64,000 nt of DNA from Prochlorococcus marinus str. MIT 0918 (lineage in GTDB: Bacteria > Cyanobacteriota > Cyanobacteriia > PCC-6307 > Cyanobiaceae), in contig NZ_CP114780.1 in assembly GCF_027359415.1 (NCBI RefSeq), forward strand, positions 1,166,764 to 1,230,763, in the 5' to 3' direction. The notes under the pieces were generated by a model, which did not search any database, was not told the origin of the DNA, and saw only the letters and a program-made list of their open reading frames with translations. Positions 9,174 to 19,384 of the stretch are shown here, piece by piece. A program made the translations under genes and the position numbers. How positions within the stretch are numbered: position 1 is the stretch's first letter; each line of letters starts with the position of its first letter.

Positions 9174-10709
9174 CTATTCAAAAGATTCATATGTTGTTCC
9201 TGGGTAATAATGCTTAAGAATCTTCTTGGTTGTCCATCCTCTATGGGCTAAATCAATTGCACCAGCTTGAGATAAGCCAGCTCCATGACCAAAACCTCCT
9301 CCAATAAATTGCCAAGAACCTTCTTCAATTTGTTCAACATAAAAAAGCGTACTAGGCAAATTTCTCAGATTTCTTCTAATAGCATCTAATCGAAGAATAA
9401 TTTTTGAATTTTTTTTGCTTCCTTGAATCTCCAATGCTAAAACTCTGCCACTAGTACCCCGTTTTAAAATATTAATAGTCTTAGGTAGAAACGTAGATAA
9501 GTTTGTTAAAGCCAATTTTTCCTTAATTTCTTCTGCTTTTAAAACTCTTTTCCATCTAAAAAGGCGATGATTATTACCAAAAGCACCATCTCGTTTCTTT
9601 AAGAGCCTTTGTATCTGAAAATCTTCATTTAAAGGCAATGAAAACTGCTTCCGCCAGCGTGTCGACCCATCTAAAAAGGTTTTAAGATAGGGTAAAGAAG
9701 CCATAGACCATGCCTCATTGCCAGCAGCACCTACCCCTCCATTTGTAGCATGATATACAGCATTAATTGGTTGGCCATTCCAACTAAGTATCTTGCCAGC
9801 AGTTGATGAAATAGCTCTAGCAACTGCATCATTAGATTGATTAGGATCTTTATAAACCTGACACTGAGTATTGCTACATAAATGATATCCATCAATTTCA
9901 AAACGCTTTCTATTAGAAATAGCCCATGTTCTAGCCAAAACTGCTTGTGCAGCTAATGCTGCAGGGGGAGATGAACTCCCAATTTCATGAGGTAAAACTC
10001 CAAGTAAATATTTCTCAATAGGAACCTTTTCGATTAATGACCAACTTCCATATGCATCAGGTTTCAAATAAAAAGGTCCTGAATACAAGCCTCCCTTCCA
10101 AAACAAACCATCAGGAGCAAAAATTTCTAAATCTCCGGAAATTAAAAAATCAATTGAACCAAGTTTTAAGACTGGTTTAACCTTAAAGAACACATTTTTC
10201 TGGACAATTCGAGAATTAAAATTTTCAGGTATATTATGTCCCTCAGAAATCCATACCTCCCAGTCAGATGGATAGGCAACTAGGCTTGGAATCCCCTCTT
10301 GCCTTAATAATTCTGAAACCCTCTGAGCGGATTCAAAACTTGCAAATGGACCAATAACCTGCCTAACAAATTTTAGAGGCCTTTGCAGATCAACTCTTTG
10401 CCAACTTATTGTTATTTGAGCTGCTTTATGCGTCAAACCCTTGGAATCTTTCAAAAATATTGGCCTGCCAGGACTAACTAACTTCAAATCTGCTGCATGA
10501 GACCCATCCAGACGTGGTTTACCTAAATATGTTTCCAAGCTAACTAACAGTTCCTGAGAGTCTTTAAAAGGTAATGGTTGAGTAGTTGAAAAATGAGTTG
10601 GCAAAATTTGAGCATCCTCGGCCCTATATTCATAATTACTAAAATCAAGCAGCAGCAATAAACTACAAAAAAATACTTTGGGTACAAAAAAACTGTTCAT
10701 CAACCTCAT
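9174..10709 (-). CDS. SpoIID/LytB-domain protein
   Basis: The 511-residue protein starts with a hydrophobic signal-like segment (residues ~5-22), then an N-terminal region of mixed strands. From about residue 225 it carries the SpoIID domain: KVPIEKYLLGVLPHEIGSSSPPAALAAQAVLARTWA, continuing to the conserved C-terminal GGGFGHGAGLSQAGA. In spore-formers SpoIID is a peptidoglycan lytic transglycosylase; cyanobacterial members are thought to act on the envelope but are poorly characterised. The start could be M1 or M4. Only 46 bp separate it from the glycosyltransferase. Confidence 0.85.
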   Translation of the reverse strand: MRLMNSFFVPKVFFCSLLLLLDFSNYEYRAEDAQILPTHFSTTQPLPFKDSQELLVSLETYLGKPRLDGSHAADLKLVSPGRPIFLKDSKGLTHKAAQITISWQRVDLQRPLKFVRQVIGPFASFESAQRVSELLRQEGIPSLVAYPSDWEVWISEGHNIPENFNSRIVQKNVFFKVKPVLKLGSIDFLISGDLEIFAPDGLFWKGGLYSGPFYLKPDAYGSWSLIEKVPIEKYLLGVLPHEIGSSSPPAALAAQAVLARTWAISNRKRFEIDGYHLCSNTQCQVYKDPNQSNDAVARAISSTAGKILSWNGQPINAVYHATNGGVGAAGNEAWSMASLPYLKTFLDGSTRWRKQFSLPLNEDFQIQRLLKKRDGAFGNNHRLFRWKRVLKAEEIKEKLALTNLSTFLPKTINILKRGTSGRVLALEIQGSKKNSKIILRLDAIRRNLRNLPSTLFYVEQIEEGSWQFIGGGFGHGAGLSQAGAIDLAHRGWTTKKILKHYYPGTTYESFE

Positions 10710-10807
10710 AAAAATTAAATCAGCGAAAACAATTAATTAAAAATCAATTTTGCCTAAGGCAGTGTTAGGAAGTAATGTGTTGGATTGTATTAGTGTATTT
10801 GCCAAAA

Positions 10808-11005
10808 ATGCCTAAACTAAAAACTCGCAAAGCTGCTGCAAAGCGATTTAAAGCAACAGGCACTGGCAAGTTCATGCGTCGCAGAGCTTTCCGGAATCAC
10901 TTGCTAGATCATAAGAGTTCTAAACTCAAACGCCATCTTGCAACAAAAGCCGTTGTTGATGAACGTGATGCAGACAATGTGAGCTTAATGCTCCCATATA
11001 GCTAA
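10808..11005 (+). CDS. rpmI: 50S ribosomal protein L35
   Basis: The 65-residue basic protein begins [14 protein letters not shown], the standard L35 N-terminus, so the ATG at 10808 is chosen over an in-frame upstream Met at 10775 that would add 11 unrelated residues. The sequence [20 protein letters not shown] is typical of the family. It precedes rplT, as in the conserved rpmI-rplT operon; infC is not next to it here. Confidence 0.97.
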   Translation: MPKLKTRKAAAKRFKATGTGKFMRRRAFRNHLLDHKSSKLKRHLATKAVVDERDADNVSLMLPYS

Positions 11006-11021
11006 ACACTACTTTTAATAA

Positions 11022-11040
11022 AGAAGTAATCGTTACTTCT
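11022..11040 (+). repeat. Perfect inverted repeat between rpmI and rplT
   Basis: AGAAGTAA at 11022-11029 and TTACTTCT at 11033-11040 form an 8-bp perfect stem with a 3-nt loop in the 61-nt spacer. A T-rich run (TTGTTTTTTG, around 11047) follows within 10 nt, so it might attenuate transcription into rplT. In other bacteria L20 autoregulates this operon through leader RNA; whether this stem takes part is unknown. Confidence 0.4.
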
Positions 11041-11066
11041 ATCCATTGTTTTTTGATCTTTTAGTC

Positions 11067-11414
11067 ATGTCACGCGTTAAAAGAGGAAATGTTGCTAGAA
11101 AACGGCGTAATAAAATTCTCCGATTAGCAAAAGGCTTTAAAGGAAGCAACGGCAGTCTTTTTCGCACTGCAAATCAGCGAGTAATGAAAGCACTTTGCAA
11201 TGCTTACAGAGATAGAAAGCGTCGTAAACGTGACTTCAGAAGATTATGGATCTCAAGAATAAATGCAGCAGCAAGGTTAAATGGAATGAGCTATAGCAAA
11301 TTAGTCGGAGAGCTCAAAAAAGCAAATATTCAAATTAATAGGAAAATGTTGGCTCAATTAGCTTTAATTGCCCCCCGCAACTTTGAACAAATCGTAACAG
11401 GGTTAAAAAGTTAA
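11067..11414 (+). CDS. rplT: 50S ribosomal protein L20
   Basis: The 115-residue protein has the canonical L20 opening [18 protein letters not shown], the arginine-rich long helix with [15 protein letters not shown], and the C-terminal domain through [24 protein letters not shown]. The ATG at 11067 is preferred to an upstream in-frame codon at 11046 because it matches the family start. L20 is an early assembly protein that binds 23S rRNA. Confidence 0.97.
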   Translation: MSRVKRGNVARKRRNKILRLAKGFKGSNGSLFRTANQRVMKALCNAYRDRKRRKRDFRRLWISRINAAARLNGMSYSKLVGELKKANIQINRKMLAQLALIAPRNFEQIVTGLKS

Positions 11415-11533
11415 AACTTTAACAAGCAATTACAATAAAATTCTAAAATAATAGTCTATATATTCTACGCAAATGTGCATAGCCACTAAAAAAGGAAGTC
11501 AGCTCTAAACCTAATAGATACTAACTTTAATTT

Positions 11534-12091
11534 ATGACTACATCACTGCCTCAAACTTATCTAATTATACTTACTAGCTTATTAGTAATTCTAGTAATAG
11601 TTGTAGGCCGTCAATTTTTAAAAGTCAGAGGGGATGAAATTAAATTAGCAAAGCTAGAAAAGAGCGATGCAATCAAGTCCAATCAATCTAAAGACCTATA
11701 TGAGCTTGGCAGTGCTCAATTAAATAAAAGATTATATCCTCAAGCAACGAATACCTTAAAAAAAGCGTTAAAGAATTTAAATGATGAACCTGATGAAGCT
11801 AAGGCAATTATAGAAAATGCTTTAGGCTTCTCCTTATCAGCCCAAGATAAATTTTTAGAAGCAGTGAAACATTATGAAAATGCTATTAAATGCAAAGTAA
11901 AGTATTCGGTTGCAATAAATAATTTAGCCTTTGCAAAACTAAAACTTTTAAAAGAAAATGAAGCCTATAATTTATATCAAGAAGTTCTTACTTTCGATCC
12001 AAATAATAAAACTGCTAATAAACAAATTAAAAAAATAAATAAAAGAAATCCTAAAAACTTCCAAATTGATAATGAGAACAAAGGCTTTTAA
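11534..12091 (+). CDS. Membrane-anchored TPR-repeat protein
   Basis: The 185-residue protein has one N-terminal membrane segment (residues ~9-28), a charged linker, then tetratricopeptide-like helices from about residue 55 to 165 (ELGSAQLNKRLYPQATNTLKKAL, FLEAVKHYENAIK, EAYNLYQEVLTFDP). TPR domains mediate protein-protein contacts; no partner can be named. It sits between rplT and thiG with a 119-bp upstream gap. A similar gene is found in other marine picocyanobacteria to my recollection, but its function is not known to me. Confidence 0.75.
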   Translation: MTTSLPQTYLIILTSLLVILVIVVGRQFLKVRGDEIKLAKLEKSDAIKSNQSKDLYELGSAQLNKRLYPQATNTLKKALKNLNDEPDEAKAIIENALGFSLSAQDKFLEAVKHYENAIKCKVKYSVAINNLAFAKLKLLKENEAYNLYQEVLTFDPNNKTANKQIKKINKRNPKNFQIDNENKGF

Positions 12092-12111
12092 TCATCCTCA
12101 TATCTAATTCA

Positions 12112-12933
12112 ATGACTCATAATTCTTCTCTATTAACTATCGGAGGAAAGGACTTTCATAGCAGGCTTTTAACTGGGACAGGAAAATACACAAGTATAGA
12201 AAACATGAGTGAAAGTCTAACGAAATCTGAATGTGAAATTGTCACCGTAGCAATAAGAAGAGTTCAAACTGCTGAGGTTTCTCACCAAGGTTTAATGGAA
12301 ACAATTAACTGGGAAAAATATTGGATGCTGCCCAATACTGCTGGATGCACAAATGCAGATGAAGCAGTTCGAATAGCAAAAATGGGTAGAGAGTTTGCCA
12401 AACTTGCTGGGCAAGAAGAGAACAATTTCATCAAACTTGAAGTTATTCCAGATAAAAAATATCTTCTACCTGATCCATTTGGAACACTTAATGCAGCCGA
12501 ACAATTAATCAAAGAAAACTTTGTAGTTCTCCCATATATCAATGCTGACCCTCTTTTAGCAAAAAAACTTGAGGAGATTGGATGCGCAGCAGTCATGCCT
12601 CTTGGGTCAGCAATAGGTTCTGCTCAAGGAATTCGAAATGAAACAAATATTGGAATTATTATTGAAAACGCTAATGTTCCAGTCATCGTTGATGCTGGGA
12701 TTGGCGTACCAAGCCATGCCGCCAAGGCTATGGAAATGGGTGCCGACGCCGTGTTAATTAACAGCGCCATCGCTCTGGCAAAAACCCCTCAAACAATGGC
12801 ACAAGCCATGAAAAAAGCGGTTGAGGCAGGTCGGGAGGGATTTTTAGCAGGACGTTTAACTGAAAGGCAACATGCCCTTCCAAGCTCACCAATAAGTGAT
12901 ATTTCTACAATGGAATCAAAAATCACTCAGTAA
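12112..12933 (+). CDS. thiG: Thiazole synthase
   Basis: ThiG builds the thiazole ring of thiamine from deoxyxylulose phosphate, dehydroglycine and ThiS thiocarboxylate. The 273-residue TIM barrel shows the early RLLTGTGKY segment, the Schiff-base lysine in FIKLEVIPD, the MPLGSAIGSAQGIRN phosphate-binding loop, and VIVDAGIGVPSHAAKAMEMGADAVLIN near the C-terminus. The start ATG lies 20 bp after the TPR gene stop. Confidence 0.95.
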   Translation: MTHNSSLLTIGGKDFHSRLLTGTGKYTSIENMSESLTKSECEIVTVAIRRVQTAEVSHQGLMETINWEKYWMLPNTAGCTNADEAVRIAKMGREFAKLAGQEENNFIKLEVIPDKKYLLPDPFGTLNAAEQLIKENFVVLPYINADPLLAKKLEEIGCAAVMPLGSAIGSAQGIRNETNIGIIIENANVPVIVDAGIGVPSHAAKAMEMGADAVLINSAIALAKTPQTMAQAMKKAVEAGREGFLAGRLTERQHALPSSPISDISTMESKITQ

Positions 12934-12999
12934 AGCTAAGTAACATATCCCAAAAGAATGCTTATGAGATCATATTCTCCCTCCAGATAAATTAAATAA

Positions 13000-13167
13000 A
13001 TGACAGTTACAGAAGAATCAGGGGGAAGACTAAATGCATTTGCAAACGAACCAAAAATTGAAGTAATTGCTGAGAAGCATTACAATGACTGGAAATATCC
13101 TCAATTCGTAATTTTTGGAGGTATATTCTTAATAAGTATTATTAGTGTTTCTTTAATAATTAAGTGA
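13000..13167 (+). CDS. psb34: Psb34-like photosystem II assembly small protein
   Basis: A 55-residue ORF reads MTVTEESGGRLNAFANEPKI at its start and ends in one membrane helix (about residues 35-54) and a lysine. The N-terminal pattern (GGRLNxFAxEPK) and single C-terminal helix match my recollection of Psb34 (ssl1498 family), which binds CP47 during photosystem II assembly near the site used by high-light-inducible proteins. The second region between motif and helix is divergent. It stands alone 66 bp after thiG and 58 bp before sqdB. The family call is by motif only. Confidence 0.72.
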   Translation: MTVTEESGGRLNAFANEPKIEVIAEKHYNDWKYPQFVIFGGIFLISIISVSLIIK

Positions 13168-13225
13168 ACCCATGTAGTAGTTTTTCTAATATTGGATCTT
13201 TAGATCTTCACTCCAGGAGTTTTGG

Positions 13226-14422
13226 GTGAAAGTTTTTGTTCTAGGTGGCGACGGCTTCTGTGGTTGGCCATGTTCTGTGAACTTGGCAGAACATGGACAT
13301 GATGTTCTCATAGTCGACAATCTCAGTCGTCGAAAAATAGATATCGATCTTGAAGTCGAATCATTGACTCCAATTACCAGTATTGGAGAACGTTTAGATG
13401 CATGGAAGGAAATTGGTGGGAATCCAATTCGCTTTTCAAGACTTGATATAGCCAATGAATATCAACGGTTACTCGACCTTTTAATAGAAGAACGACCTGA
13501 CGCAATAGTTCATTTTGCAGAACAACGTGCTGCTCCTTACTCAATGAAAAGCAGTGCAACTAAAAGGTATACCGTAGATAATAATGTCAATGGAACTCAT
13601 AATCTTTTAGCGGCAATTGTTGAATCTGGATTAAATATTCATGTTGTTCATTTAGGAACAATGGGAGTATATGGATATGGGTCGCATAGAGGTGCAACTA
13701 TTCCTGAGGGTTATTTAAAAGTTGAAGTGCCTCAACCTGATGGGAGCAGATTCGAAGAAGAAATTCTTCATCCAGCTAGCCCAGGCAGTGTTTACCACAT
13801 GACTAAAACACTTGATCAATTGCTTTTTCTTTATTACAACAAAAACGATAATGTGAAAATTACAGACCTTCATCAAGGAATTGTATGGGGAACTAATACC
13901 GAAGCCACTTCAAAAGACCCTCGACTAACTAATAGATTTGATTATGACGGTGATTATGGAACTGTGCTCAATAGATTTCTTATGCAAGCTGCAATAAATT
14001 ACCCTCTAACCGTTCATGGGACAGGAGGACAAACGAGAGCTTTTATTCATATTCGTGACTCAGTAAAATGTGTTCAACTAGCTCTTGAAAATCCACCCCA
14101 GGAAGGAGAAAGAGTCAAAATCTTCAATCAAATGACAGAAAGTCATCAAGTGGGTGAACTAGCAAAAAAAGTAGCTTCACTAACTGGAGCTAAAGTGAAT
14201 TATCTGCCTAATCCTCGTAATGAAGCAGTAGAAAATGATCTTATTGTTGATAATCGTTGCTTTATTGATCTAGGCCTCAAACCAACAACACTAGATGATG
14301 GCCTCTTAACTGAAGTTGTTGATGTTGCTCGTCGTTGGTCTAATCGATGCGACAAAAATCGTATACCATGTGTTTCAGCCTGGACTTCAACCCAAGCACA
14401 AGCAATACAAAAGCCTAAATAA
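13226..14422 (+). CDS. sqdB: UDP-sulfoquinovose synthase
   Basis: SqdB makes UDP-sulfoquinovose from UDP-glucose and sulfite, the head group donor for the thylakoid sulfolipid SQDG. The 398-residue short-chain dehydrogenase/epimerase has the Rossmann motif GGDGFCGWP, the HLGTMGVYG segment with the catalytic threonine, and the active-site YHMTK (YxxxK). The start is GTG at 13226 with a good AGGAG about 8 nt upstream. It lies 5 bp from sqdX, so both sulfolipid steps are one operon. Sulfolipid lets marine picocyanobacteria spare phosphate. Confidence 0.96.
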   Translation: MKVFVLGGDGFCGWPCSVNLAEHGHDVLIVDNLSRRKIDIDLEVESLTPITSIGERLDAWKEIGGNPIRFSRLDIANEYQRLLDLLIEERPDAIVHFAEQRAAPYSMKSSATKRYTVDNNVNGTHNLLAAIVESGLNIHVVHLGTMGVYGYGSHRGATIPEGYLKVEVPQPDGSRFEEEILHPASPGSVYHMTKTLDQLLFLYYNKNDNVKITDLHQGIVWGTNTEATSKDPRLTNRFDYDGDYGTVLNRFLMQAAINYPLTVHGTGGQTRAFIHIRDSVKCVQLALENPPQEGERVKIFNQMTESHQVGELAKKVASLTGAKVNYLPNPRNEAVENDLIVDNRCFIDLGLKPTTLDDGLLTEVVDVARRWSNRCDKNRIPCVSAWTSTQAQAIQKPK

Positions 14423-14427
14423 ATCAC

Positions 14428-15576
14428 GTGAAGATTGCTTTTTTTACTGAAACTTTTCTCCCAAAAGTAGATGGAATAGTAACAAGACTAACAAAAACCA
14501 TTGAGAGTCTCACAAAAGCAGGAGATGAAGTCGTTGTCTTTTGCCCTGAAGGTTGTCCAAATGAATATATGGGCGCCAAAGTTATAGGTGTACCAGCAAT
14601 GCCCTTGCCTCTTTATCCAGAGCTCAAACTTGGTCTTCCTGGTGCAGCAGTTTCAGATGCCCTAGATGAATTAAAGCCAGATTTAATTCATGTAGTGAAT
14701 CCAGCTGTTCTAGGGCTAGGAGGGATCTGGTTAGCAAAAACAAATGGTATCCCTTTAGTTGCTAGCTATCACACTCATCTTCCCAAATATCTTGAACACT
14801 ATGGAATGGGGATGCTTGAACCACTTCTTTGGGAACTACTTAAAGCTGCTCATAATCAAGCAATATTAAATCTTTGCACTTCTAGTGCAATGGTTAAAGA
14901 GTTAAGCGAAAAAGGAATTCAAAATACTGAACTTTGGCAAAGGGGGGTAGATACAGAAACCTTTCGACCTGAATTACGCAATGATGATATGCGTAAAAAA
15001 CTTTTAGGAAAATTTACCGATACAGGATCTCTTTTAATTTATGTAGGTAGGTTATCAGCTGAAAAACAAATCGAAAGAATAAAGCCTGTACTAGAAAAAA
15101 TACCTGAAGCAAGATTAGCTTTAGTAGGAGATGGGCCTTATAGAAATCAACTTGAAAAAATCTTTGAAAATACTGCAACAACATTTGTAGGTTATTTATC
15201 AGGAAATGCACTGGCCAGTGCATATGCATCAGGGGATGCATTCTTATTTCCTTCAAGTACTGAAACTCTAGGATTAGTTCTTCTAGAAGCGATGGCTGCA
15301 GGCTGCCCTGTGGTAGGGGCCAATAAAGGAGGGATACCAGATATCATTACTGATGGAGTGAATGGTTGTCTATATAATCCTGATGCAAAAAATGATGGTA
15401 CTGAAAGCCTAGTTAAAGCTACGCAAAAACTACTGGGAAATGAAAACGAAAGGAAAATTATGAGAAACGCTGCTCGATTAGAAGCCGAAAAATGGGGTTG
15501 GTCTAGTGCTACAGAACAATTAAGAGGTTTTTATAAAAAAATACTAGAGAAAAGTGACAATCAAATAGCTGCTTAA
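14428..15576 (+). CDS. sqdX: Sulfolipid (SQDG) synthase, family 4 glycosyltransferase
   Basis: SqdX transfers sulfoquinovose from UDP to diacylglycerol. The 382-residue GT-B protein opens with FFTETFLPKVDGIV, typical of this subgroup, has YHTHLPKYLEHYG, the donor-site LIYVGRLSAEKQIE, and the C-terminal SSTETLGLVLLEAMAAGCPVVGANKGG loop with the retaining-GT4 glutamate motif. The start is GTG at 14428, 5 bp after the sqdB stop. Adjacency to sqdB makes the substrate assignment strong. Confidence 0.95.
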   Translation: MKIAFFTETFLPKVDGIVTRLTKTIESLTKAGDEVVVFCPEGCPNEYMGAKVIGVPAMPLPLYPELKLGLPGAAVSDALDELKPDLIHVVNPAVLGLGGIWLAKTNGIPLVASYHTHLPKYLEHYGMGMLEPLLWELLKAAHNQAILNLCTSSAMVKELSEKGIQNTELWQRGVDTETFRPELRNDDMRKKLLGKFTDTGSLLIYVGRLSAEKQIERIKPVLEKIPEARLALVGDGPYRNQLEKIFENTATTFVGYLSGNALASAYASGDAFLFPSSTETLGLVLLEAMAAGCPVVGANKGGIPDIITDGVNGCLYNPDAKNDGTESLVKATQKLLGNENERKIMRNAARLEAEKWGWSSATEQLRGFYKKILEKSDNQIAA

Positions 15577-15582
15577 AGCATT

Positions 15583-15837
15583 TTACGCAGCGTGAGGTGG
15601 GGGAGTAGGGGAATCAAAGGTTTGAAAAGGTAAAACTAAAGTAGCTAATCTTTCTGGATTGTGAGGCCTTTTTTTTCTGGGGTGTCTAACACCAAATGGT
15701 ACTCTTACAACATTTGTACCATCTACAGGTAAAAGGTTCCCTTTTTCTAAAGCATCATCAATGATGCCTGGTATCGATGGCAAGTTCAAACCATCGGTAT
15801 CTAATTTCTTTAATTGGTCAGAAGAAATGACTTTCAC
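15583..15837 (-). CDS. Small conserved-looking hypothetical protein
   Basis: About 84 residues, cytoplasmic by appearance, with a central segment NVVRVPFGVRHPRKKRPHNPERLATLVLPF rich in arginine and proline and a proline-rich tail. I chose GTG at 15837, preceded by a GGGGG run about 8 nt upstream; a TTG directly before it would add one residue. It ends 6 bp from the convergent sqdX. I do not recognise a domain; its even composition and in-frame length in a dense genome argue that it is real. Confidence 0.65.
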   Translation of the reverse strand: MKVISSDQLKKLDTDGLNLPSIPGIIDDALEKGNLLPVDGTNVVRVPFGVRHPRKKRPHNPERLATLVLPFQTFDSPTPPPHAA

Positions 15838-15975
15838 CAATTTACCCCCATAAAGATTGGTAAAACTGCTAAAGAGAAAATAAACTCCTTAATGTATGCA
15901 GCATTAAAAGCCAAAAATTTGCTTTTCGCTCAAAATTTAACTATTAAATTAGATATAAGCTAGGGGTAAAAAAAA

Positions 15976-18870
15976 CTAATTTTCAGAAAGTTCTTCAACT
16001 GTGCTGCAAGAACAAACCAAATTTCTATCTCCAAAGACATTATCTATTCTAGAAACCGATGGCCAAAATTTATTTTTCAATTGATTTTTTAGCGGAAATG
16101 CAGCTTTTTGCCTAGAATATGATCTATCCCAAGTCTCAGCAGTGACTATTTCCATAGTATGAGGCGCTAAAGATAAAGGGTTATCTTTTAGATCTATCTC
16201 ACCCATCTCAATCTCTTTGATTTCTGAACGAATAGAAATCATTGCATTACAAAATCTATTAATTTCCTCAAAACTTTCACTTTCAGTAGGTTCAATCATC
16301 AAAGTACCAGCCACTGGCCAACTAATTGTTGGAGCATGAAAACCATAATCCATTAAACGTTTCGCAACATCATTTACTTCTATACCTGTCTTACTTTTAA
16401 TCTCTCTCAAATCTAAAATACATTCATGAGCAACTTTTCCATTAGGAGCTTTAAATAACACCTTAAAATATGGTTCTAGCCGACAAGCAATATAATTTGC
16501 GGAAAGAATTGCTAAAGAACTTGCTTTACGTAATCCATTAGCACCCATCATTCGAATATACATCCAGCTAATTGGCAAAATACTTGCACTACCAAGAGGA
16601 GCCGAAGCAATACTTCCTACTGAATAATCATTATGATCAAGAAGATTGGCTTTTTTAGGTAAAAACTCAACTAGATGTTTTGCGACGGCAATTGGACCAA
16701 TTCCTGGCCCCCCTCCTCCATGAGGTATACAAAAAGTTTTATGCAAATTCAAATGGCATACATCCGCACCAAATTTGCCAGGACGACAAAGACCAACTTG
16801 AGCATTCAAATTAGCGCCATCTAAATAAACTTGGCCACCATGCAGATGAACTTGGCCACAAATCTCTTTAATATTTGGCTCAAAGACCCCATGCGTTGAT
16901 GGATAAGTAATCATCAAAGTGCCTAGTCTAGAGGAATATTTCTCCAGTTTTGAAACAAGATCTTTAAAATCGATATTCCCATATTGATCACATTCAACTG
17001 AAATAACTTTAAATCCAGCCATTACAGCACTGGCTGGATTTGTTCCATGAGCACTCTTCGGAATAAGACATATATTTCTATGGTCTTCTCCGCGAGATTT
17101 ATGCCAATTCCTAATAACAAGGAGACCTGCAAACTCTCCTTGAGAACCAGCATTAGGTTGCAAGGAAACACCTTCAAACCCCGTTAAAACTGAAAGCCAA
17201 TCTTCTAGCTGTTCAGATAATAATTTAAAGCCTTCGGATTGCTCAGCAGGTACAAAAGGATGAATTAAGGAAAACTTATGCCAACTTACTGGTAGCAATT
17301 CGGCAGTAGCATTTAATTTCATAGTACAACTTCCTAAAGGAATCATTCCATGAACTAATGAAAAATCTCTAGAAGCTAATTTCTGAATATATCTAATTAA
17401 TTCAGTTTCACTATGATAAATATTAAATACAGATTGCTGTAACCAAGGTTTCTTTCTTAATGGAATTGAACTTAACAAATTATTGATGTTTAAGTCCATT
17501 TTATCGATAGGATTAAATATTCTATTTTGTATATCAGCAAAAATTTTACATAATTGATAAAGCTCTTTTTGAGTAGTTAATTCATCAAAAGTAATTGCAA
17601 ATCCTTTAGCATCCTCTATACAACTACCAAAGGGAAGTACTCGTAAATTAAATCCCCTTTCTTGAAATTTTGCATGAATTTTAGCAGCATTTTCACAATA
17701 AACTTCTATCGTGTCAAACCTATCAAAAGATTCAATTATAAATCCAAAATCTGTCAAATAAGTTTCAAGTTCCTTGAGTAGTAAAAGAATCTTTTTAGAA
17801 ACTGAATGCAAACCAATGGGACCATGATATATCGCATAAAAAGAAGAAATAATAGCTAACAATGCTTGTGAGGTGCATATATTGCTTGTAGCTTTTTCTC
17901 GGCGAATATGTTGTTCTCTAGTTTGTAATGCCAGCCTCAAAGCTGGATTACCTTCTCTATCAAGAGATTGCCCCACTATTCTTCCTGGAACTTGTCTCTT
18001 ATATATCTCTTTAGTAGCAAAAAATGCAGCATGAGGTCCGCCAAAACCCATAGGGACACCAAAACGCTGAGCACTTCCAATTGCAATGTCAACATTAAAA
18101 TCACTCATTGGAGCAATTAAAACTTGTGCCATCGGATCAATAGCAACTGTTACTAATGCATTAACGTTATGAACTTGGTAAATTACAGAAGAAGGATCCC
18201 AAATTTGACCATTTTTACCTGGCAGCTGAATGAATAAACCAAACACAGTTTGATCTAATTCCAAATTTTGAAGATCAACTAACTCAACAATTATCTCTAA
18301 GGGTTCTGCACGAGTTTGAAGAACCTGAAGTGTTTGCGGAAACACCTCTTTATCAACAAGAAATTTGCGTGCCTCAGAATGCTTTTTAACTGCGTAACTA
18401 AGACTCATCGCCTCTGCCGCGGCCGTCCCTTCATCTAAAAGTGAAGCATTAGCAATAGGGAGACCTGTTAATTCGGTAATAAGAGTCTGAAAATTAAAAA
18501 GAGCTTCCAATCTTCCCTGAGAAATCTCTGCTTGATAAGGGGTATATGAGGTATACCAAGCAGGATTTTCAAAGACATGGCGTTGTATCAATGCAGGAGT
18601 CGACGTACCGTAATATCCCAGGCCTATCAAAGAACGTTTAATCTCGTTTTTATTAGCTATATCACTTAACTCATCCAAAGCCTCTATCTCATTACATGGC
18701 TTAGGCAAGCTTTTAAGTGGATCTTCAGTATCTAGAATTTCTTGAGGAACAACGGAAGCAATAAAATCATCTAAATCATAATGATTGAGAGACTGCAAAA
18801 TCTCTTGTTGGGCCTCATCACTCAAGCCAAGATGACGATCAGCAAATTGTCCTGAAAGATTTGTACTCAC
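15976..18870 (-). CDS. gcvP: Glycine dehydrogenase (decarboxylating), P protein
   Basis: GcvP decarboxylates glycine and passes aminomethyl to the lipoyl arm of GcvH. The 964-residue fused alpha/beta form has [17 protein letters not shown] at the N-terminus, [11 protein letters not shown] in the first half, and the second-half catalytic lysine (about residue 708) in [16 protein letters not shown]. In cyanobacteria the system handles photorespiratory glycine. gcvH lies 91 bp upstream on the same strand; gcvT is separate at 38.9 kb. Confidence 0.97.
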   Translation of the reverse strand: MSTNLSGQFADRHLGLSDEAQQEILQSLNHYDLDDFIASVVPQEILDTEDPLKSLPKPCNEIEALDELSDIANKNEIKRSLIGLGYYGTSTPALIQRHVFENPAWYTSYTPYQAEISQGRLEALFNFQTLITELTGLPIANASLLDEGTAAAEAMSLSYAVKKHSEARKFLVDKEVFPQTLQVLQTRAEPLEIIVELVDLQNLELDQTVFGLFIQLPGKNGQIWDPSSVIYQVHNVNALVTVAIDPMAQVLIAPMSDFNVDIAIGSAQRFGVPMGFGGPHAAFFATKEIYKRQVPGRIVGQSLDREGNPALRLALQTREQHIRREKATSNICTSQALLAIISSFYAIYHGPIGLHSVSKKILLLLKELETYLTDFGFIIESFDRFDTIEVYCENAAKIHAKFQERGFNLRVLPFGSCIEDAKGFAITFDELTTQKELYQLCKIFADIQNRIFNPIDKMDLNINNLLSSIPLRKKPWLQQSVFNIYHSETELIRYIQKLASRDFSLVHGMIPLGSCTMKLNATAELLPVSWHKFSLIHPFVPAEQSEGFKLLSEQLEDWLSVLTGFEGVSLQPNAGSQGEFAGLLVIRNWHKSRGEDHRNICLIPKSAHGTNPASAVMAGFKVISVECDQYGNIDFKDLVSKLEKYSSRLGTLMITYPSTHGVFEPNIKEICGQVHLHGGQVYLDGANLNAQVGLCRPGKFGADVCHLNLHKTFCIPHGGGGPGIGPIAVAKHLVEFLPKKANLLDHNDYSVGSIASAPLGSASILPISWMYIRMMGANGLRKASSLAILSANYIACRLEPYFKVLFKAPNGKVAHECILDLREIKSKTGIEVNDVAKRLMDYGFHAPTISWPVAGTLMIEPTESESFEEINRFCNAMISIRSEIKEIEMGEIDLKDNPLSLAPHTMEIVTAETWDRSYSRQKAAFPLKNQLKNKFWPSVSRIDNVFGDRNLVCSCSTVEELSEN

Positions 18871-18961
18871 AATGAATTTTTTGGCTTAAAAAGAAAATAA
18901 AATGATCACAGAAATGTTGGAAAAGCTAAAAGTACTTTGAAAGAAAAGTCAAACAAGCTTC

Positions 18962-19351
18962 CTATTCAGAAGTCACTTTTTCTGAATAAACTTCAGAACT
19001 CATGAGCTGATCCAATTGGGTTAAATCTGATGGCTTAATTAGCAAAAGCCATCCCTTCCCATGAGGATCATTCTGTAATTCCTCAGGGCTTTCTAGGACA
19101 GAATTGTTAATTTCTAGGACTTCCCCTGTCAAAGGTGAATTCATATCTTCTACAGCCTTAACTGACTCAACAGATCCAAAACTCACTCCCTGAGAAACAG
19201 AAGAACCAACATCAGGAAGGTCGACAAAAACTATGTCACCAAGCTGATCAACTGCAAACGCACTAATGCCAACTCGTACAAAATCACCTTCACTAACAGC
19301 ATATTCATGACTATCAGCAAACCGAAAGTTTTCAGGAAAATCAAAGGCCAT
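18962..19351 (-). CDS. gcvH: Glycine cleavage system H protein
   Basis: GcvH carries the lipoyl-lysine arm that shuttles aminomethyl between GcvP and GcvT. The 129-residue protein has YAVSEGDFVRVGISAFAVDQLGDIVFVDLP and the lipoylation site lysine in SVESVKAVEDMNSPLTGEV. Length is normal for the family. It precedes gcvP by 91 bp on the minus strand and probably shares its promoter. Confidence 0.97.
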   Translation of the reverse strand: MAFDFPENFRFADSHEYAVSEGDFVRVGISAFAVDQLGDIVFVDLPDVGSSVSQGVSFGSVESVKAVEDMNSPLTGEVLEINNSVLESPEELQNDPHGKGWLLLIKPSDLTQLDQLMSSEVYSEKVTSE

Positions 19352-19384
19352 GAAAAATTTGCACAGGTCTAGATAAAAGATGAG

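Noticed and set aside
15904..15928. Hairpin AAAAGC/GCTTTT after gcvP, possible terminator
   Set aside because: Only 6 bp and AT-rich, with a 9-nt loop and no proper T-run in the gcvP sense.
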